Notes: generated by a model from the letters alone, not told the origin. A DNA stretch of 39,776 bases from Oscillospiraceae bacterium (GCA_015063895.1 SVTG01000016.1:1-39776), one strand, 5' to 3'. Shown: positions 18,368-26,661, counted from the first letter of the stretch. Numbers and translations are program-made.

Positions 18368-18400
18368 ATAGCGTTCCTCCTTCCCTTTTTCTGAAATGGG

Positions 18401-18440
18401 CTTAACATTTTATAACATTTTGCCCCATTTCTTACCACTT
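18401..18440 (-). promoter_or_regulatory. Probable MraZ operator: four tandem 10-bp repeats
   Basis: Minus strand, in exact 10-bp register: AAGTGGTAAG, AAATGGGGCA, AAATGTTATA, AAATGTTAAG. They lie just downstream of the -10, across the expected start of transcription. MraZ proteins are known to bind tandem ~10-bp repeats upstream of mraZ (AAAGTG-type boxes in Mollicutes, TGGG-type in E. coli). Binding here is inferred. Confidence 0.7.
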
Positions 18441-18446
18441 ACGTAT

Positions 18447-18476
18447 ATTATATGACGAAATCGGTCTGTTTGTCAA
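18447..18476 (-). promoter_or_regulatory. Promoter of the mraZ-murG operon
   Basis: Minus strand TTGACA (18476-18471), 18-bp spacer, TATAAT (18452-18447). Both hexamers are consensus. Leader about 75 nt, containing the decamer operator. Confidence 0.88.
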
Positions 18477-18587
18477 CCCCAAATTTAAAAATTTTTTCAC
18501 AATTTTCGCGTTTTTTTGAAAAATTTTCCCCTTTTATATATAAATCAGGCAAAAGTACGCATCGGTGGGAAATTTTTTAAAAAGAAA

Positions 18588-18618
18588 AAAGCCGCGCGGG
18601 CAATGCCCGCACGGCTTT
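18588..18618 (-). terminator. Terminator of the lipoprotein gene at 18654
   Basis: Stem AAAGCCGTGCGGGC / GCCCGCGCGGCTTT (minus strand, one G-T pair) with loop ATT, followed by T6 C T5. It insulates the mraZ promoter from upstream reading. Confidence 0.88.
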
Positions 18619-18653
18619 GGGTTCAATATTCAATTTTAGTGTGAGCCGTGAGG

Positions 18654-19724
18654 TTATTCAAAGCACACGCGCATATACATGTACGCATAAAGCGAAGTTA
18701 GCTCGGGGGGATACGAGCGGTGGCGGTTGTAGCTTCCCCACCAATCATATTTCCCATCCTTCATATAAACAATATGGCAATCGCTCTCGTGCGTTTCGTC
18801 GGAGCCGCACACGTTAAAGCCCAGCAAAAGCGACTCATACGTGAGGGTGGCAACAGAGTTGCCAAAGGGAGTTTCCTCAATCGTATCGGCCACGTATTTT
18901 TGCGGTTTGTTATAACGCAGCTCCACAAACACGCGCTCCTTTACAATTTCCAACGCGGGAATAGAAGAAGCGCTTTGTGACACAAACGTATCGGCACCGG
19001 CGCGCACCTCTTTGGCAAGCAGTGAGGATATCATTTCAAAAACCATCACCTTTTCCATATCCGACAGCACAACCGAATTTCCATCCACGTAAAGCACGAT
19101 GCTATCGGGGATAGCCGGAAAGACATTGGAAATCACAGGCTCGTCATCACTCACACTCGGCGGCATAAGGCCGATGATGCTTTCGGCCATCTTGCGTTCA
19201 AACAAACCGCTAAAATTATCGTTCACCACGAAATCGCAATGGCGCAAGGCGGCGGCGCTTTCAAACATATATAACTCACCGTCAAGATAATACTCAAGAA
19301 AAAGGCCGTTAACCTGATGAAGCAAAATCTTTATTTCGTCAAATTCAAAAGCCTCGCTTACATTAAATTTCTCGGCTTCAAGATCTTGCGAGATCTTACG
19401 CGGTGTCTGAAAACGAAAGCTTAACACCGCGCAATTTCTTCTGACCAACTTGCGTTTCGATTCGCTGTCAAAGGTATGGGGCTCAAATTTGTTTTCATCT
19501 AAATCAAATTGCTCTACAAGCAACTCATACAGTTCCCCGGCCTCATTCCCTGAAAGCGCATAAGAGCCGTACACGATCTCGTCGGGGCAAGGCAGCAATC
19601 GGTCAGCTTTTATGCTGTCCAAAAGCACGTATTTATTATTGCAAGCAATGCAAGCAACACAAATCAGCCCCAAAAGCAAAATACCGATCAAAATGCCAAT
19701 TCTTTTTCTTGTAAATAATTTCAA
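18654..19724 (-). CDS. Predicted lipoprotein of unknown function
   Basis: About 356 residues; family not recognised. The N-terminus is basic (KLFTRKR), followed by a hydrophobic stretch and a possible lipobox ending CIAC, so it is probably anchored outside the membrane; a plain N-terminal membrane anchor is the alternative. The rest is acidic and mixed alpha/beta with no catalytic motif that I can see. The start is likely the TTG at 19724: AAAGGAGG ends 6 bases before it, while the in-frame TTG two codons earlier touches that site. Base composition is more AT-rich than the dcw genes. A copy of the dispersed repeat lies in its leader (19780-19916), and a strong terminator follows. It may be co-transcribed from the promoter at 20720. 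Confidence 0.75.
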   Translation of the reverse strand: MKLFTRKRIGILIGILLLGLICVACIACNNKYVLLDSIKADRLLPCPDEIVYGSYALSGNEAGELYELLVEQFDLDENKFEPHTFDSESKRKLVRRNCAVLSFRFQTPRKISQDLEAEKFNVSEAFEFDEIKILLHQVNGLFLEYYLDGELYMFESAAALRHCDFVVNDNFSGLFERKMAESIIGLMPPSVSDDEPVISNVFPAIPDSIVLYVDGNSVVLSDMEKVMVFEMISSLLAKEVRAGADTFVSQSASSIPALEIVKERVFVELRYNKPQKYVADTIEETPFGNSVATLTYESLLLGFNVCGSDETHESDCHIVYMKDGKYDWWGSYNRHRSYPPELTSLYAYMYMRVCFE

Positions 19725-19779
19725 AGCCAACCTCCTTTGACGAAATACACATTGTCAATTTTTGTTTAGCCGCACCTGT

Positions 19780-19916
19780 TCAAGCCTTCCTCCGAGAGGA
19801 AGGTGGCACGCGGATGCGTGACGAAAGGAGCCTGCGCATATAGCGCCTTTTGCGCTTACCTTGTAGCAACTGCTGCACTAACGTTTCGCGGGCTCCTCCA
19901 CCCGCTGCGCGGGAGC
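19780..19916. repeat. Dispersed structured repeat, copy 1
   Basis: Shares its sequence from TCAAGCCTTCCTCC through GGGCTCCTCCACCCG with copy 2 at 20534-20666, with differences only in a short middle stretch and at the right end. It contains small hairpins CCTTCCTC-CGA-GAGGAAGG and CACGC-GGAT-GCGTG, and long-range pairing GGAGCC / GGCTCC. It lies 56 bp upstream of the start at 19724. Beyond the shared part, 19900-19935 adds hairpins of CCCGC-TGC-GCGGG and CCTCC-CGGAGG type. Confidence 0.85.
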
Positions 19917-19956
19917 CCCCTCCCGGAGGGAGCCCTGGGCAAACGAGTTTCCTACG

Positions 19957-20472
19957 TTAAACATCGATCTGCTCACAATTTAAGGTTTCGCTGTATCTAT
20001 GCCAAAGTTCATTCACCGCCGGTGAGCGCCCTTTTGACAATACGTACATCCTCCTTAAATTTTTAGCAGTTATCGAAATAAAAGCACGGTTTTTTCTGCT
20101 GACACGAAGGAAGGAGCCCTCAAAAGGAAGGCCAAAGCAAATAATAGAATCTAAAGGTCTATCAAGATCAGGTATTATTCTCCATTTGTATGAGTAAATA
20201 GGCTCTATCGTATATTCCGTAAGTTCTTCCCACTTCCAATTAGCATGCCTATTGTGTATCCCATTTTCGTCAATGGTTATAATGCAAAATGCGTTATATG
20301 ACCATAAATACATAACGATACCCGGATATAGGAGTGCTATAATGCAGAAGATAGGAATCGATTGCCACATATTAGCTAGCGTTCCAACACCCGTAAAAAA
20401 AGTAATAAGGAACAAATACTTCAATACACAGCTCCGTGCCAATGACGGACTTGCAAAAACGCGGTATTTCAT
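19957..20472 (-). CDS. Small membrane protein of unknown function (possible PH-like domain)
   Basis: 171 residues. Two membrane segments near the N-terminus (~17-36 and ~40-62) are followed by a soluble domain containing CIITIDENGIHNRHANWKW and later IDEN-, WRIIP- and VSRKNRAFISIT-type strands. The pattern (two TM, then ITIDENGI...W.EL) resembles small bacterial PH-like domain proteins; this is only a shape match. Ribosome site AAGGGGAG lies 5 bases before the ATG. The gene is clearly more AT-rich than its neighbours and sits between two copies of the dispersed repeat, which suggests an acquired or mobile patch. Confidence 0.7.
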   Translation of the reverse strand: MKYRVFASPSLARSCVLKYLFLITFFTGVGTLANMWQSIPIFCIIALLYPGIVMYLWSYNAFCIITIDENGIHNRHANWKWEELTEYTIEPIYSYKWRIIPDLDRPLDSIICFGLPFEGSFLRVSRKNRAFISITAKNLRRMYVLSKGRSPAVNELWHRYSETLNCEQIDV

Positions 20473-20533
20473 AAAAGCTCCCCTTTTTTAACCACTTGGT
20501 GTTTTTTTCGGTAAAAGCACTTAGCTCTCGCGA

Positions 20534-20666
20534 TCAAGCCTTCCTCCGAGAGGAAGGTGGCACGCGGATGCGTGACGAAAGGAGCCTGCGTGTATCAGCC
20601 CCTTGCACTTACCTTGTAGCAACTGCTGCACTAACGTTTCGCGGGCTCCTCCACCCGATGGGAGCC
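20534..20666. repeat. Dispersed structured repeat, copy 2
   Basis: Same orientation as copy 1 and near-identical over about 130 bp. It starts 62 bp upstream of the start at 20472. On its right side CCGATGGG (20655-20662) pairs with CCCATCGG (20685-20692), closing a hairpin not present in copy 1. Confidence 0.85.
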
Positions 20667-20719
20667 TTTTGGCAGAATACAGCGCCCATCGGCAATAGTT
20701 GATGCGCTCCTACAATTAT

Positions 20720-20748
20720 ATTTTACCACAATTTGTTACGTTTGTCAA
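20720..20748 (-). promoter_or_regulatory. Promoter upstream of the small membrane protein gene
   Basis: Minus strand TTGACA (20748-20743), 17-bp spacer, TAAAAT (20725-20720). The transcript would carry a ~240-nt leader that contains the whole of repeat copy 2. Confidence 0.7.
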
Positions 20749-20955
20749 TTTAACGCAAGGCACCGCCCCCGATATTAGTGTGTAGCAGTAATAAGCAACG
20801 CGAGAAAACCGCACCAAGCATCGAAAAAGGCTATTTTTCTCGTTTTTACTACTCTTTTTCTGCTCTTTAATTGTATAAACGGAAAAAGTGGCAAAAATGA
20901 TTCACTTTTTTGAAAATTTTACAAAAAATTTTTTAACCGCCTAAAATTTTAGAGG
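20749..20955. other. Non-coding stretch with hairpins
   Basis: No gene seen. AT-rich, with CGAGAAAA / TTTTCTCG (20801-20808 with 20835-20842) followed by T5 on the plus strand, and AAAAAGTG / CACTTTTT (20883-20890 with 20903-20910) flanked by A and T runs. Both look like terminators or their remains. Confidence 0.5.
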
Positions 20956-20959
20956 TTAA
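20933..20959 (-). terminator. Terminator overlapping the stop of the radical SAM gene
   Basis: TTAACC / GGTTAA around an inner CTAAAATTTTAG palindrome. On the minus strand it is followed by A6T6. The stem includes the stop codon. A second hairpin at 20883-20910 lies further downstream. Confidence 0.6.
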
Positions 20960-21975
20960 CGTAACAAATTTTCCCTAGCCGCAGGGCTTATGGGTTCAAC
21001 TCCCCAGGCAGTATAAAGCCTACCCTGCCAGGTGTTGTGCTCAAACAGATACGTGTCGATACGGTTGAGCACGTCTATCTTATAGCGGCTCCACAGGGGG
21101 GCCAGCAGCTGGCCCGCGGGCGCGTCGCCCGTCAGGCGCCCGATGACGGTATCGGGCGGCAGCAATTCAAGGGCCTTTGCCACCACACGCACGTAATCGT
21201 CAAGCTCCATCGGCTGATACGCGCCGTTTAAATAAAGGTCAGCCATCGGGGTGTTCAGCAGCACGTAAAGCAAATGAATTTTCACCTCGTCGGGCCTTAA
21301 TGCCGCCACCTGCCGCACGGTTTCCAGCATCATTTCCTCGGTTTCGTCGGGAAGCCCGAAAATCAGATGCACGCCAATGCGCGCACGGGGCGCCGCCTCG
21401 CGCAAGCGCTGATAGCCCCTGAGGAACGCCGCAAAATCATGGCCGCGATTGATGGCCTCGGCGGTCTGATCATGCACGCTCTGAAGCCCCAGCTCCACCG
21501 TCAGGCACGTGCGCTCGGATAATTCGGCAAGGTAACAAACCACGTCATCGGCAAGGCAATCGGCGCGTGTGGCAATATTGAGCCCGACCGCATCGGGCTC
21601 CAACAATGCCTGCTCATAAAGCTCGCGCAGCGTTTCAAGCGGCGCATAGGTGCCCGTATGTGCTTGAAAATACGGAATGACGCGCGAAAACCGCCACTTG
21701 CCCGACAGCGCACCTTTTTGCTTTGCCATCTGCTCGGCGATCGGCAGAGTGGCAGGGGCTGTAAAATCGCCGCTGCCCCGCCCCGAGCAGTAAATACAGC
21801 CGCCCGTGCCACAGCGCCCGTCCATATTCGGGCACGTAAAGCCACCATCCAGCGCCAGCTTTGCCACACGCCCACCGAAGGTTTTACGCAGATAATATTC
21901 ATACGCGTAATAGCGCTTGTTGCTGTCACTGTTGGGAAAGGGATTTGTTTTCGCTTGGGTGTTCTCTTTTGCCAT
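20956..21975 (-). CDS. Radical SAM protein, TIGR01212/YhcC-YtqA type
   Basis: 339 residues. Radical SAM enzymes use a [4Fe-4S] cluster and SAM for radical chemistry; the substrate of this family is not established to my knowledge. The start RYYAYEYYLRKTFGGRVAKL and the cysteine region CPNMDGRCGTGGCIYC match the family. Then come YFQAHTGTYAP, GLNIATRADCL, VELGLQSVHDQT, RGHDF, GVHLIFGLPDET and VKIHLLYVL. AGGAG five bases before the ATG supports the start. It lies downstream of the aminotransferase with a hairpin terminator between, so its promoter may lie in the 93-bp gap. Confidence 0.9.
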   Translation of the reverse strand: MAKENTQAKTNPFPNSDSNKRYYAYEYYLRKTFGGRVAKLALDGGFTCPNMDGRCGTGGCIYCSGRGSGDFTAPATLPIAEQMAKQKGALSGKWRFSRVIPYFQAHTGTYAPLETLRELYEQALLEPDAVGLNIATRADCLADDVVCYLAELSERTCLTVELGLQSVHDQTAEAINRGHDFAAFLRGYQRLREAAPRARIGVHLIFGLPDETEEMMLETVRQVAALRPDEVKIHLLYVLLNTPMADLYLNGAYQPMELDDYVRVVAKALELLPPDTVIGRLTGDAPAGQLLAPLWSRYKIDVLNRIDTYLFEHNTWQGRLYTAWGVEPISPAARENLLR

Positions 21976-22025
21976 GGTTGCTCCTATCAGTATCTATCCT
22001 TGTAAGCTCGTTGGTCTTGGTATAA

Positions 22026-22054
22026 CAAACGGGTTGCCGTGGGCAACCCGTTTG
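22026..22054 (-). terminator. Terminator of the aminotransferase gene
   Basis: Perfect 12-13 bp stem CAAACGGGTTGCC / GGCAACCCGTTTG with a 3-nt loop. T content after it is modest (TTTGTTAT on the minus strand). Confidence 0.75.
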
Positions 22055-22068
22055 TATCATATCATAGC

Positions 22069-23349
22069 TTAAGCCAGCAGCTTTTCTACTGCGGCGATCT
22101 TGACGCACAGCGTCAGCACGTGCATCGCAGCCTCCAGATCCTCGTCGCTGGGATAGGTGGGGGCGATGCGGATATTGCTGTCGTCGGGGTCGATGCCGTA
22201 GGGGTAGGTCGCACCGACGGTCGTCAGCGTCACACCTGCCTGCTTGCAAAGGGCATACGCGCGCTTGGCGCACCCGTTCATCGTGTAAAGGCTGATGAAG
22301 TAGCCGCCGCGCGGCGAGGTCCAGGTAGCCGTACCCGTGCCGCCAAGATCCTCGTTGAGGATACGGTCAACCGTCTCAAACTTGGGGCGAATGATATCGG
22401 CCAGCACCTTCATGTGTGCCATCATATTTTCAGCCGTCTTGAAGTAGCGTACGTGACGGATCTGATTGAGCTTATCAAAGCCGATGGTCTGCGAGCCCAT
22501 AATGCCCTTGATCTGCTTGATATTTGCCTCAGATGCGGCGATCATGGCAAGACCTGCACCGGGGAAGGAGATCTTGGAGGTAGAAGCGAAGTAGAACACG
22601 CGATCCTCTGTACCTGCCTCGCGACAAGCGGCAAAGATATCGTAAAGCGTATCCATGCCCTCGGCCTTGTAAAGGTCGTGCACCACGTAAGCGTTATCCC
22701 AGAAAATGCGGAAGTCGGGGGCACCCGTCTTCATAGAAGCAAGGCGCTTGACGGTTTCATCGGAGTAGGTGATGCCGTCGGGGTTCGAATACTTGGGGTT
22801 GCACCAGATGCCCTTTACGGCAGGGTCCTTCGCAAGTGCCTCCACAGCGTCCATATCGGGGCCCGTGGGGGTCATCTTGACGTTGATCATCTCAATGCCG
22901 AGCGACTGGCAAACGCCAAAGTGACGGTCATAGCCGGGCACAGGGCAGATAAACTTGACCTTTTCCTCCTTGACCCAGGGGCGCTCACTGCCCACCACGC
23001 CGTAAAGCATGGCGCGGGCCATTGCATCATACATGAGATTCAGGGAGGAGTTACCGCCAACGATGATGTTGGCAACGGGAATATCCAACAGATCGGAAAA
23101 CAGCTTTTTAGCCTCGGGGATACCGTCAAGCACACCGTAGTTACGGTTATCAAAGCCGTTGGCGGATTTGCAATCCTCGGGGGTCTTCAGGCAGGTCAGC
23201 ATATCCATGAGAAGGTCGATCTGCTTCGCGCCGGGCTTACCGCGCGACAGATCAAGCGAAAGTCCCTTTTTGCAGTAAGCGTCGTATTGCTCCTGCAGGG
23301 CTGCAAGCTCCTTTTTGAGGTCGGCTGCGCTCATCATCGTGTAATTCAT
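22069..23349 (-). CDS. PLP-dependent aminotransferase (class I, PF12897-like)
   Basis: 426 residues. A fold-type I aminotransferase, probably using aspartate or alanine type substrates with 2-oxoglutarate; exact substrates cannot be told. Landmarks: [16 protein letters not shown] at the N-terminus, [64 protein letters not shown] and the PLP lysine in [17 protein letters not shown] and the long loop before it are typical of the PF12897 group. The frame is open 21 codons further upstream, but GAAGGAGC lies 7 bases before the ATG at 23349, so that start is chosen. Confidence 0.9.
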   Translation of the reverse strand: MNYTMMSAADLKKELAALQEQYDAYCKKGLSLDLSRGKPGAKQIDLLMDMLTCLKTPEDCKSANGFDNRNYGVLDGIPEAKKLFSDLLDIPVANIIVGGNSSLNLMYDAMARAMLYGVVGSERPWVKEEKVKFICPVPGYDRHFGVCQSLGIEMINVKMTPTGPDMDAVEALAKDPAVKGIWCNPKYSNPDGITYSDETVKRLASMKTGAPDFRIFWDNAYVVHDLYKAEGMDTLYDIFAACREAGTEDRVFYFASTSKISFPGAGLAMIAASEANIKQIKGIMGSQTIGFDKLNQIRHVRYFKTAENMMAHMKVLADIIRPKFETVDRILNEDLGGTGTATWTSPRGGYFISLYTMNGCAKRAYALCKQAGVTLTTVGATYPYGIDPDDSNIRIAPTYPSDEDLEAAMHVLTLCVKIAAVEKLLA

Positions 23350-23433
23350 GTTCAAAGCTCCTTCATAGTTGAATTTGGGTGATTTCGCAAACAAAATCTT
23401 GAAAAGTTGCAAATTTCACCAACACCGCTAAGC

Positions 23434-23462
23434 ATTATAGCATATTTTCGCAAGAATTGCAA
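23434..23462 (-). promoter_or_regulatory. Promoter of the aminotransferase gene
   Basis: Minus strand TTGCAA (23462-23457), 17-bp spacer ending ATGC, TATAAT (23439-23434). Same extended -10 design as the lipoprotein promoter at 3403. Confidence 0.82.
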
Positions 23463-23500
23463 GTGGAAATTGCATTTTTTAAAAAATTATTATCGTTTTT

Positions 23501-25912
23501 TCAGCGCTTTTTGCGCCAGAATTCCGTCACGCGGTGCGCCAGCGATGCGGCGTCCCCCGCGGCGGTGATGCCCTGCCAGTGCGGCGGATACAAATGCAAG
23601 TACGGCTCCTCGGCATAGCGACTGTCGATCAGCACCACCACACCGCAGTCCTCCTCGCGGCGAATCACGCGTCCTGCCGCCTGTAATACACGGTTCATAC
23701 CGGGATAGGTATAGGCATAGTCGTAGCCGCGCTCACACGCGTGCTCGTAATAATCGCGCAAAATATTGCGCTCGTTTGAAAGCCCCGGGATCCCCACGCC
23801 CACAATGATCGAGCCGATGAGGCGACTGCCGGGCAGATCCACGCCCTCGGAAAAGCTGCCGCCCAGCACGCAAAACCCAACACGCAAATGCCCCCGGTCA
23901 GCCTTGAAGGCAGCCAAAAAGCCCTCGCGCTCGGCATAGCTCATGCCGGGGTGCTGTACCACACACGAAACGTCTGGATACCGTGCAGCAAAGCGCTCGT
24001 ACACAGCATTCAGATATTCGTACGAGGGAAAATACACCATATAATTCCCCGCCCTCGCACTGACTGCCGCCGCAATATAGGTCGCCACGCGCTTATAGGA
24101 CCTCGCACGCTCCTCCATTTTGGTGCTGATCACGGGCACTGCCGTCACGCAAAGATTGTCGGGATCATAGGGTGAGGGTAAGGAAAGCGTGGTGGCCTGC
24201 TTGCCGCCACCCAGCACGTCAACAAAGTATTCAAGGGGTGTCAGGGTTGCCGAAAAGAAGACGACCGCACGCGCCCGTGCCGCAGCGGTGTTCAGCACGC
24301 CCGACGGATCAAGACAATACAGCTGTATCTGAAATGCACCGTGCAGGAGCTCGGCAAACGTCAGAAACCGCCCGTCGTAATATTCCGCAATGCTACCAAA
24401 TCGCCTGAGTGCCGCCGAAAGGCCCGAAAGGTCATCCGCCAACGGGTGCAGGGGCTCCGCCTTGCAAAAGGCATCCAGTGCACGCCGACATTGCAGGGCG
24501 GCATCCATAAGGGAGAGCGATAGCTCAGCGTTAAGATAATACCCGCTTTCGGTGCCGTCCTCGTGCTTTTGCCTGTTTTCGGTGCAAAGCGCCGACATAC
24601 GCGTAAGGCACGTCACAAATCCCCCCAGCGCCTCCACAAGCTTCGTATCGGCCACAGGGTCAACGCGTGAAAGCGCCTCCGTAAAGGGGGCGGCGTTCAG
24701 CGTGGCCGAATACATATCGCGCGCACGGTCGGGGAGATTGTGCGCCTCGTCCACCAAAAAGACGTACTCGCCGCGCTCACCCTCGTTTTCGTCAAAAAAG
24801 CGGCGCAGGTAGACCGCGGGGTCAAACACGTAATTATAATCGCAAATGATCAGCTCGCAGTATAGGGCAAGATCAAGTGAGAGCTCATAGGGGCAAAGAC
24901 GGTGCTTGGCCGCCACCTCGGCGATCAGCGTACGCGGATAGCCGTTTGCACGCGTCAATAGCTCCTCAAGCGCCGTATCCACACGATCGTAATAGCCGCG
25001 CGCAAAGGGACACTCGTCCGGATTACAGCGCGATTGATTGCCGCGCTTGCAGCCTCCCTCGTTGGAGCACATCTGCTCCTTCGCGTGCAGCACCACGCAG
25101 CGGATCTTAGCACCCGATTCAAAAAGCTTAGCGGCAGCAGCATAGGCCTCACGCCGCACGCTGGCCTTGGCAGTGAGATAAAAAATACGCTCACAGTACC
25201 CTGCCCCAAGCGCCTTGACGGCGGGATAGAGCGTAGACATGGTCTTACCGATACCCGTGGGAGCCTGTGCAAAAAGACGCTTACCGCGCCGCACGGTGCG
25301 AAAGACCTCCTCGGCAAGCTCACTCTGCCCCTCACGCGGATTCTCATACGGAAAACGCACCGCCTCGATCTCCGGCAGACAAACAGACCTGCGCGTCACC
25401 TCAAGCCTTGCAAAAAAGGCCACGCGCGCAAGCAGTCCCTCGTAAAACACGCGCAGCTCGGCCGCCGTCATTTCGCTGTTGGTATCGTGTACGGTATCCC
25501 TTTCGGGGTCGTAGAGGCGCATACGCAGACGAATGCTTGCAAGGTGGCGGCTTTCACAAATAAAATGTGCATAACAGCGCAGCTGCGAATAGGCGTCGTC
25601 ACGCGCGCCATACCCACCCTGGCGGAGCTTGATCTCCTCTACGGTCACGCGCCCGTTTTCCTCGATCACGCCATCGGCACGCCCCGAAACGGTAAAATAA
25701 ATGCCCTCGTACAGGGTGGTGTTCTGCACGGGGACCTCGGCCTGGTAGCTCTTGCCCTGCCTTGCTTGCAGACGGCGGTGTGCCTCGCTCCCCTTTTGCA
25801 TGGCGGCGATGCGCGAGGGGCGCCGCGCGTCAATACTGCCGCTTTTATGCGCCATTTGGCAAAGCTCACGCACCGACATCTCGATCGCCGCACACGCGGT
25901 ATTGTATCGCAC
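23501..25912 (-). CDS. XPD/DinG-type DNA helicase with N-terminal PD-(D/E)XK nuclease-like domain
   Basis: About 803 residues. N-terminal region (~1-180) has GSEAHRRLQ, GRADGVIEENGR and VEEIKL, which fits a RecB/Cas4-type nuclease fold (Asp and E-x-K). Superfamily 2 helicase follows: Walker A QAPTGIGKT (~225), iron-sulphur cluster cysteines in MCSNEGGC...RCNPDEC, DEAH box VDEAHNL, and C-terminal motifs FSATLTPLEYF, VLGGSFSEGVDLPG and QAAGRVIRRE. It should unwind DNA 5' to 3' in repair or recombination; that comes from the family. I prefer the GTG at 25912, with AAGGGGGTG five bases upstream, over the ATG six codons earlier, which overlaps that site. No clear terminator separates it from the aminotransferase promoter. 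Confidence 0.88.
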   Translation of the reverse strand: MRYNTACAAIEMSVRELCQMAHKSGSIDARRPSRIAAMQKGSEAHRRLQARQGKSYQAEVPVQNTTLYEGIYFTVSGRADGVIEENGRVTVEEIKLRQGGYGARDDAYSQLRCYAHFICESRHLASIRLRMRLYDPERDTVHDTNSEMTAAELRVFYEGLLARVAFFARLEVTRRSVCLPEIEAVRFPYENPREGQSELAEEVFRTVRRGKRLFAQAPTGIGKTMSTLYPAVKALGAGYCERIFYLTAKASVRREAYAAAAKLFESGAKIRCVVLHAKEQMCSNEGGCKRGNQSRCNPDECPFARGYYDRVDTALEELLTRANGYPRTLIAEVAAKHRLCPYELSLDLALYCELIICDYNYVFDPAVYLRRFFDENEGERGEYVFLVDEAHNLPDRARDMYSATLNAAPFTEALSRVDPVADTKLVEALGGFVTCLTRMSALCTENRQKHEDGTESGYYLNAELSLSLMDAALQCRRALDAFCKAEPLHPLADDLSGLSAALRRFGSIAEYYDGRFLTFAELLHGAFQIQLYCLDPSGVLNTAAARARAVVFFSATLTPLEYFVDVLGGGKQATTLSLPSPYDPDNLCVTAVPVISTKMEERARSYKRVATYIAAAVSARAGNYMVYFPSYEYLNAVYERFAARYPDVSCVVQHPGMSYAEREGFLAAFKADRGHLRVGFCVLGGSFSEGVDLPGSRLIGSIIVGVGIPGLSNERNILRDYYEHACERGYDYAYTYPGMNRVLQAAGRVIRREEDCGVVVLIDSRYAEEPYLHLYPPHWQGITAAGDAASLAHRVTEFWRKKR

Positions 25913-25951
25913 GGTCACACCCCCTTTCATAAACTTTATTTGTATAAATAT

Positions 25952-25980
25952 ATTTTAACACAGCCCCCGCGCAAAGTCAA
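25952..25980 (-). promoter_or_regulatory. Promoter of the helicase gene
   Basis: Minus strand TTGACT (25980-25975), 17-bp spacer, TAAAAT (25957-25952). Leader about 35 nt. Confidence 0.7.
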
Positions 25981-25982
25981 CG

Positions 25983-26020
25983 GCGCCACGCCAAAATTAC
26001 CATTATTTTAGGGGTGGCGC
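25983..26020. promoter_or_regulatory. Imperfect palindrome between the helicase and mecA promoters
   Basis: GCGCCAC-G-CC (25983-25992) pairs with GG-G-GTGGCGC (26011-26020), with A/T-rich arms inside. It sits directly upstream of the helicase -35 and over the -35 region of the divergent gene, where a shared operator would be expected. A transcript hairpin is the alternative. Confidence 0.45.
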
Positions 26021-26037
26021 AACGGGCCCTTTTCACT

Positions 26038-26043
26038 TATAAT
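26038..26043 (+). promoter_or_regulatory. Possible -10 element of the mecA-like gene
   Basis: TATAAT 31 bp before the start codon. The expected -35 position (TGGCGC) is poor and lies inside the palindrome, so activity may depend on a regulator. Weak call. Confidence 0.35.
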
Positions 26044-26073
26044 AGTAGTATGAAGGATAAGGCGGTGAGAGAA

Positions 26074-26661
26074 ATGGATTTTATACGGATCGGTACCAAC
26101 AAATTAAAGATCATGCTCACGCGTGAGGACGCCGCGCACTATGCCCTTTGCCCTGACACCGCTGACAACACCGACACCAAAACGCGCCGCGCCTTTCGCG
26201 CGATCTTAACCGATATCAAGGCGAGAACCGACTTTGATGCGGCCGAAGACAAGGTCTACATACAAATATTCCCCTCGCGCGAGGGCGGGTGCGAGCTGTT
26301 TGTGACCAAAATGGGCGTGTCACTCTCCCCTAAGCAAGCGACAACAGGCAAAGCCGAGCGCACTCCCAAAAAGCGGCGAGAGCTGATATTTTATTTTACA
26401 AGCCTTGAGGGGCTGGTCGCTGCCTGCCGCCGTCTGTTTTTGGCCAAATTCAAGGGGGAGAGCCGCGTGTGGCTGGACGACCTCGGGCGATATTGGCTCC
26501 ATCTCCTTGAGGAGGGCGACCCCTTAACGGCGCGCCACGATCACGCGTGTCTGTTAGAATACGGCTACATGGAGAACCGCGACAACGCGGCCCTCATGCT
26601 CCCCGAGCACGGCAAAATGCTTGCTTGCGGCAACGCGGTGCAGGTTTTCAGCCAATTATAA
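26074..26661 (+). CDS. mecA: MecA-like adaptor protein
   Basis: 195 residues. MecA proteins hand substrates to the ClpCP protease; in Bacillus they control competence. The N-terminal domain MDFIRIGTNKLKIMLTRED has the MecA start pattern, a charged linker follows (~95-115), and the C-terminal domain runs ELIFYFTSLEGLVAACRRLF, WLHLLEEGD, LLEYGYM- and ends VQVFSQL, in the order seen in MecA. I start at 26074 because homology begins there and GGTGAGAG precedes it; in-frame ATGs at 26014 and 26050 add unrelated residues. Which protein it delivers is unknown. It stands alone, divergent from the helicase. Confidence 0.78.
   Translation: MDFIRIGTNKLKIMLTREDAAHYALCPDTADNTDTKTRRAFRAILTDIKARTDFDAAEDKVYIQIFPSREGGCELFVTKMGVSLSPKQATTGKAERTPKKRRELIFYFTSLEGLVAACRRLFLAKFKGESRVWLDDLGRYWLHLLEEGDPLTARHDHACLLEYGYMENRDNAALMLPEHGKMLACGNAVQVFSQL

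Noticed and set aside
19741-19770. A promoter with TTGACA (19758-19753) for the lipoprotein at 19724
   Set aside because: The correct distance downstream holds the ribosome site rather than a -10 element.
23463-23520. Terminator after the helicase gene (GGCGC-AAAAA-GCGC)
   Set aside because: The small stem lies wholly within the last codons and is not followed by a T-run, so I cannot call it a terminator.
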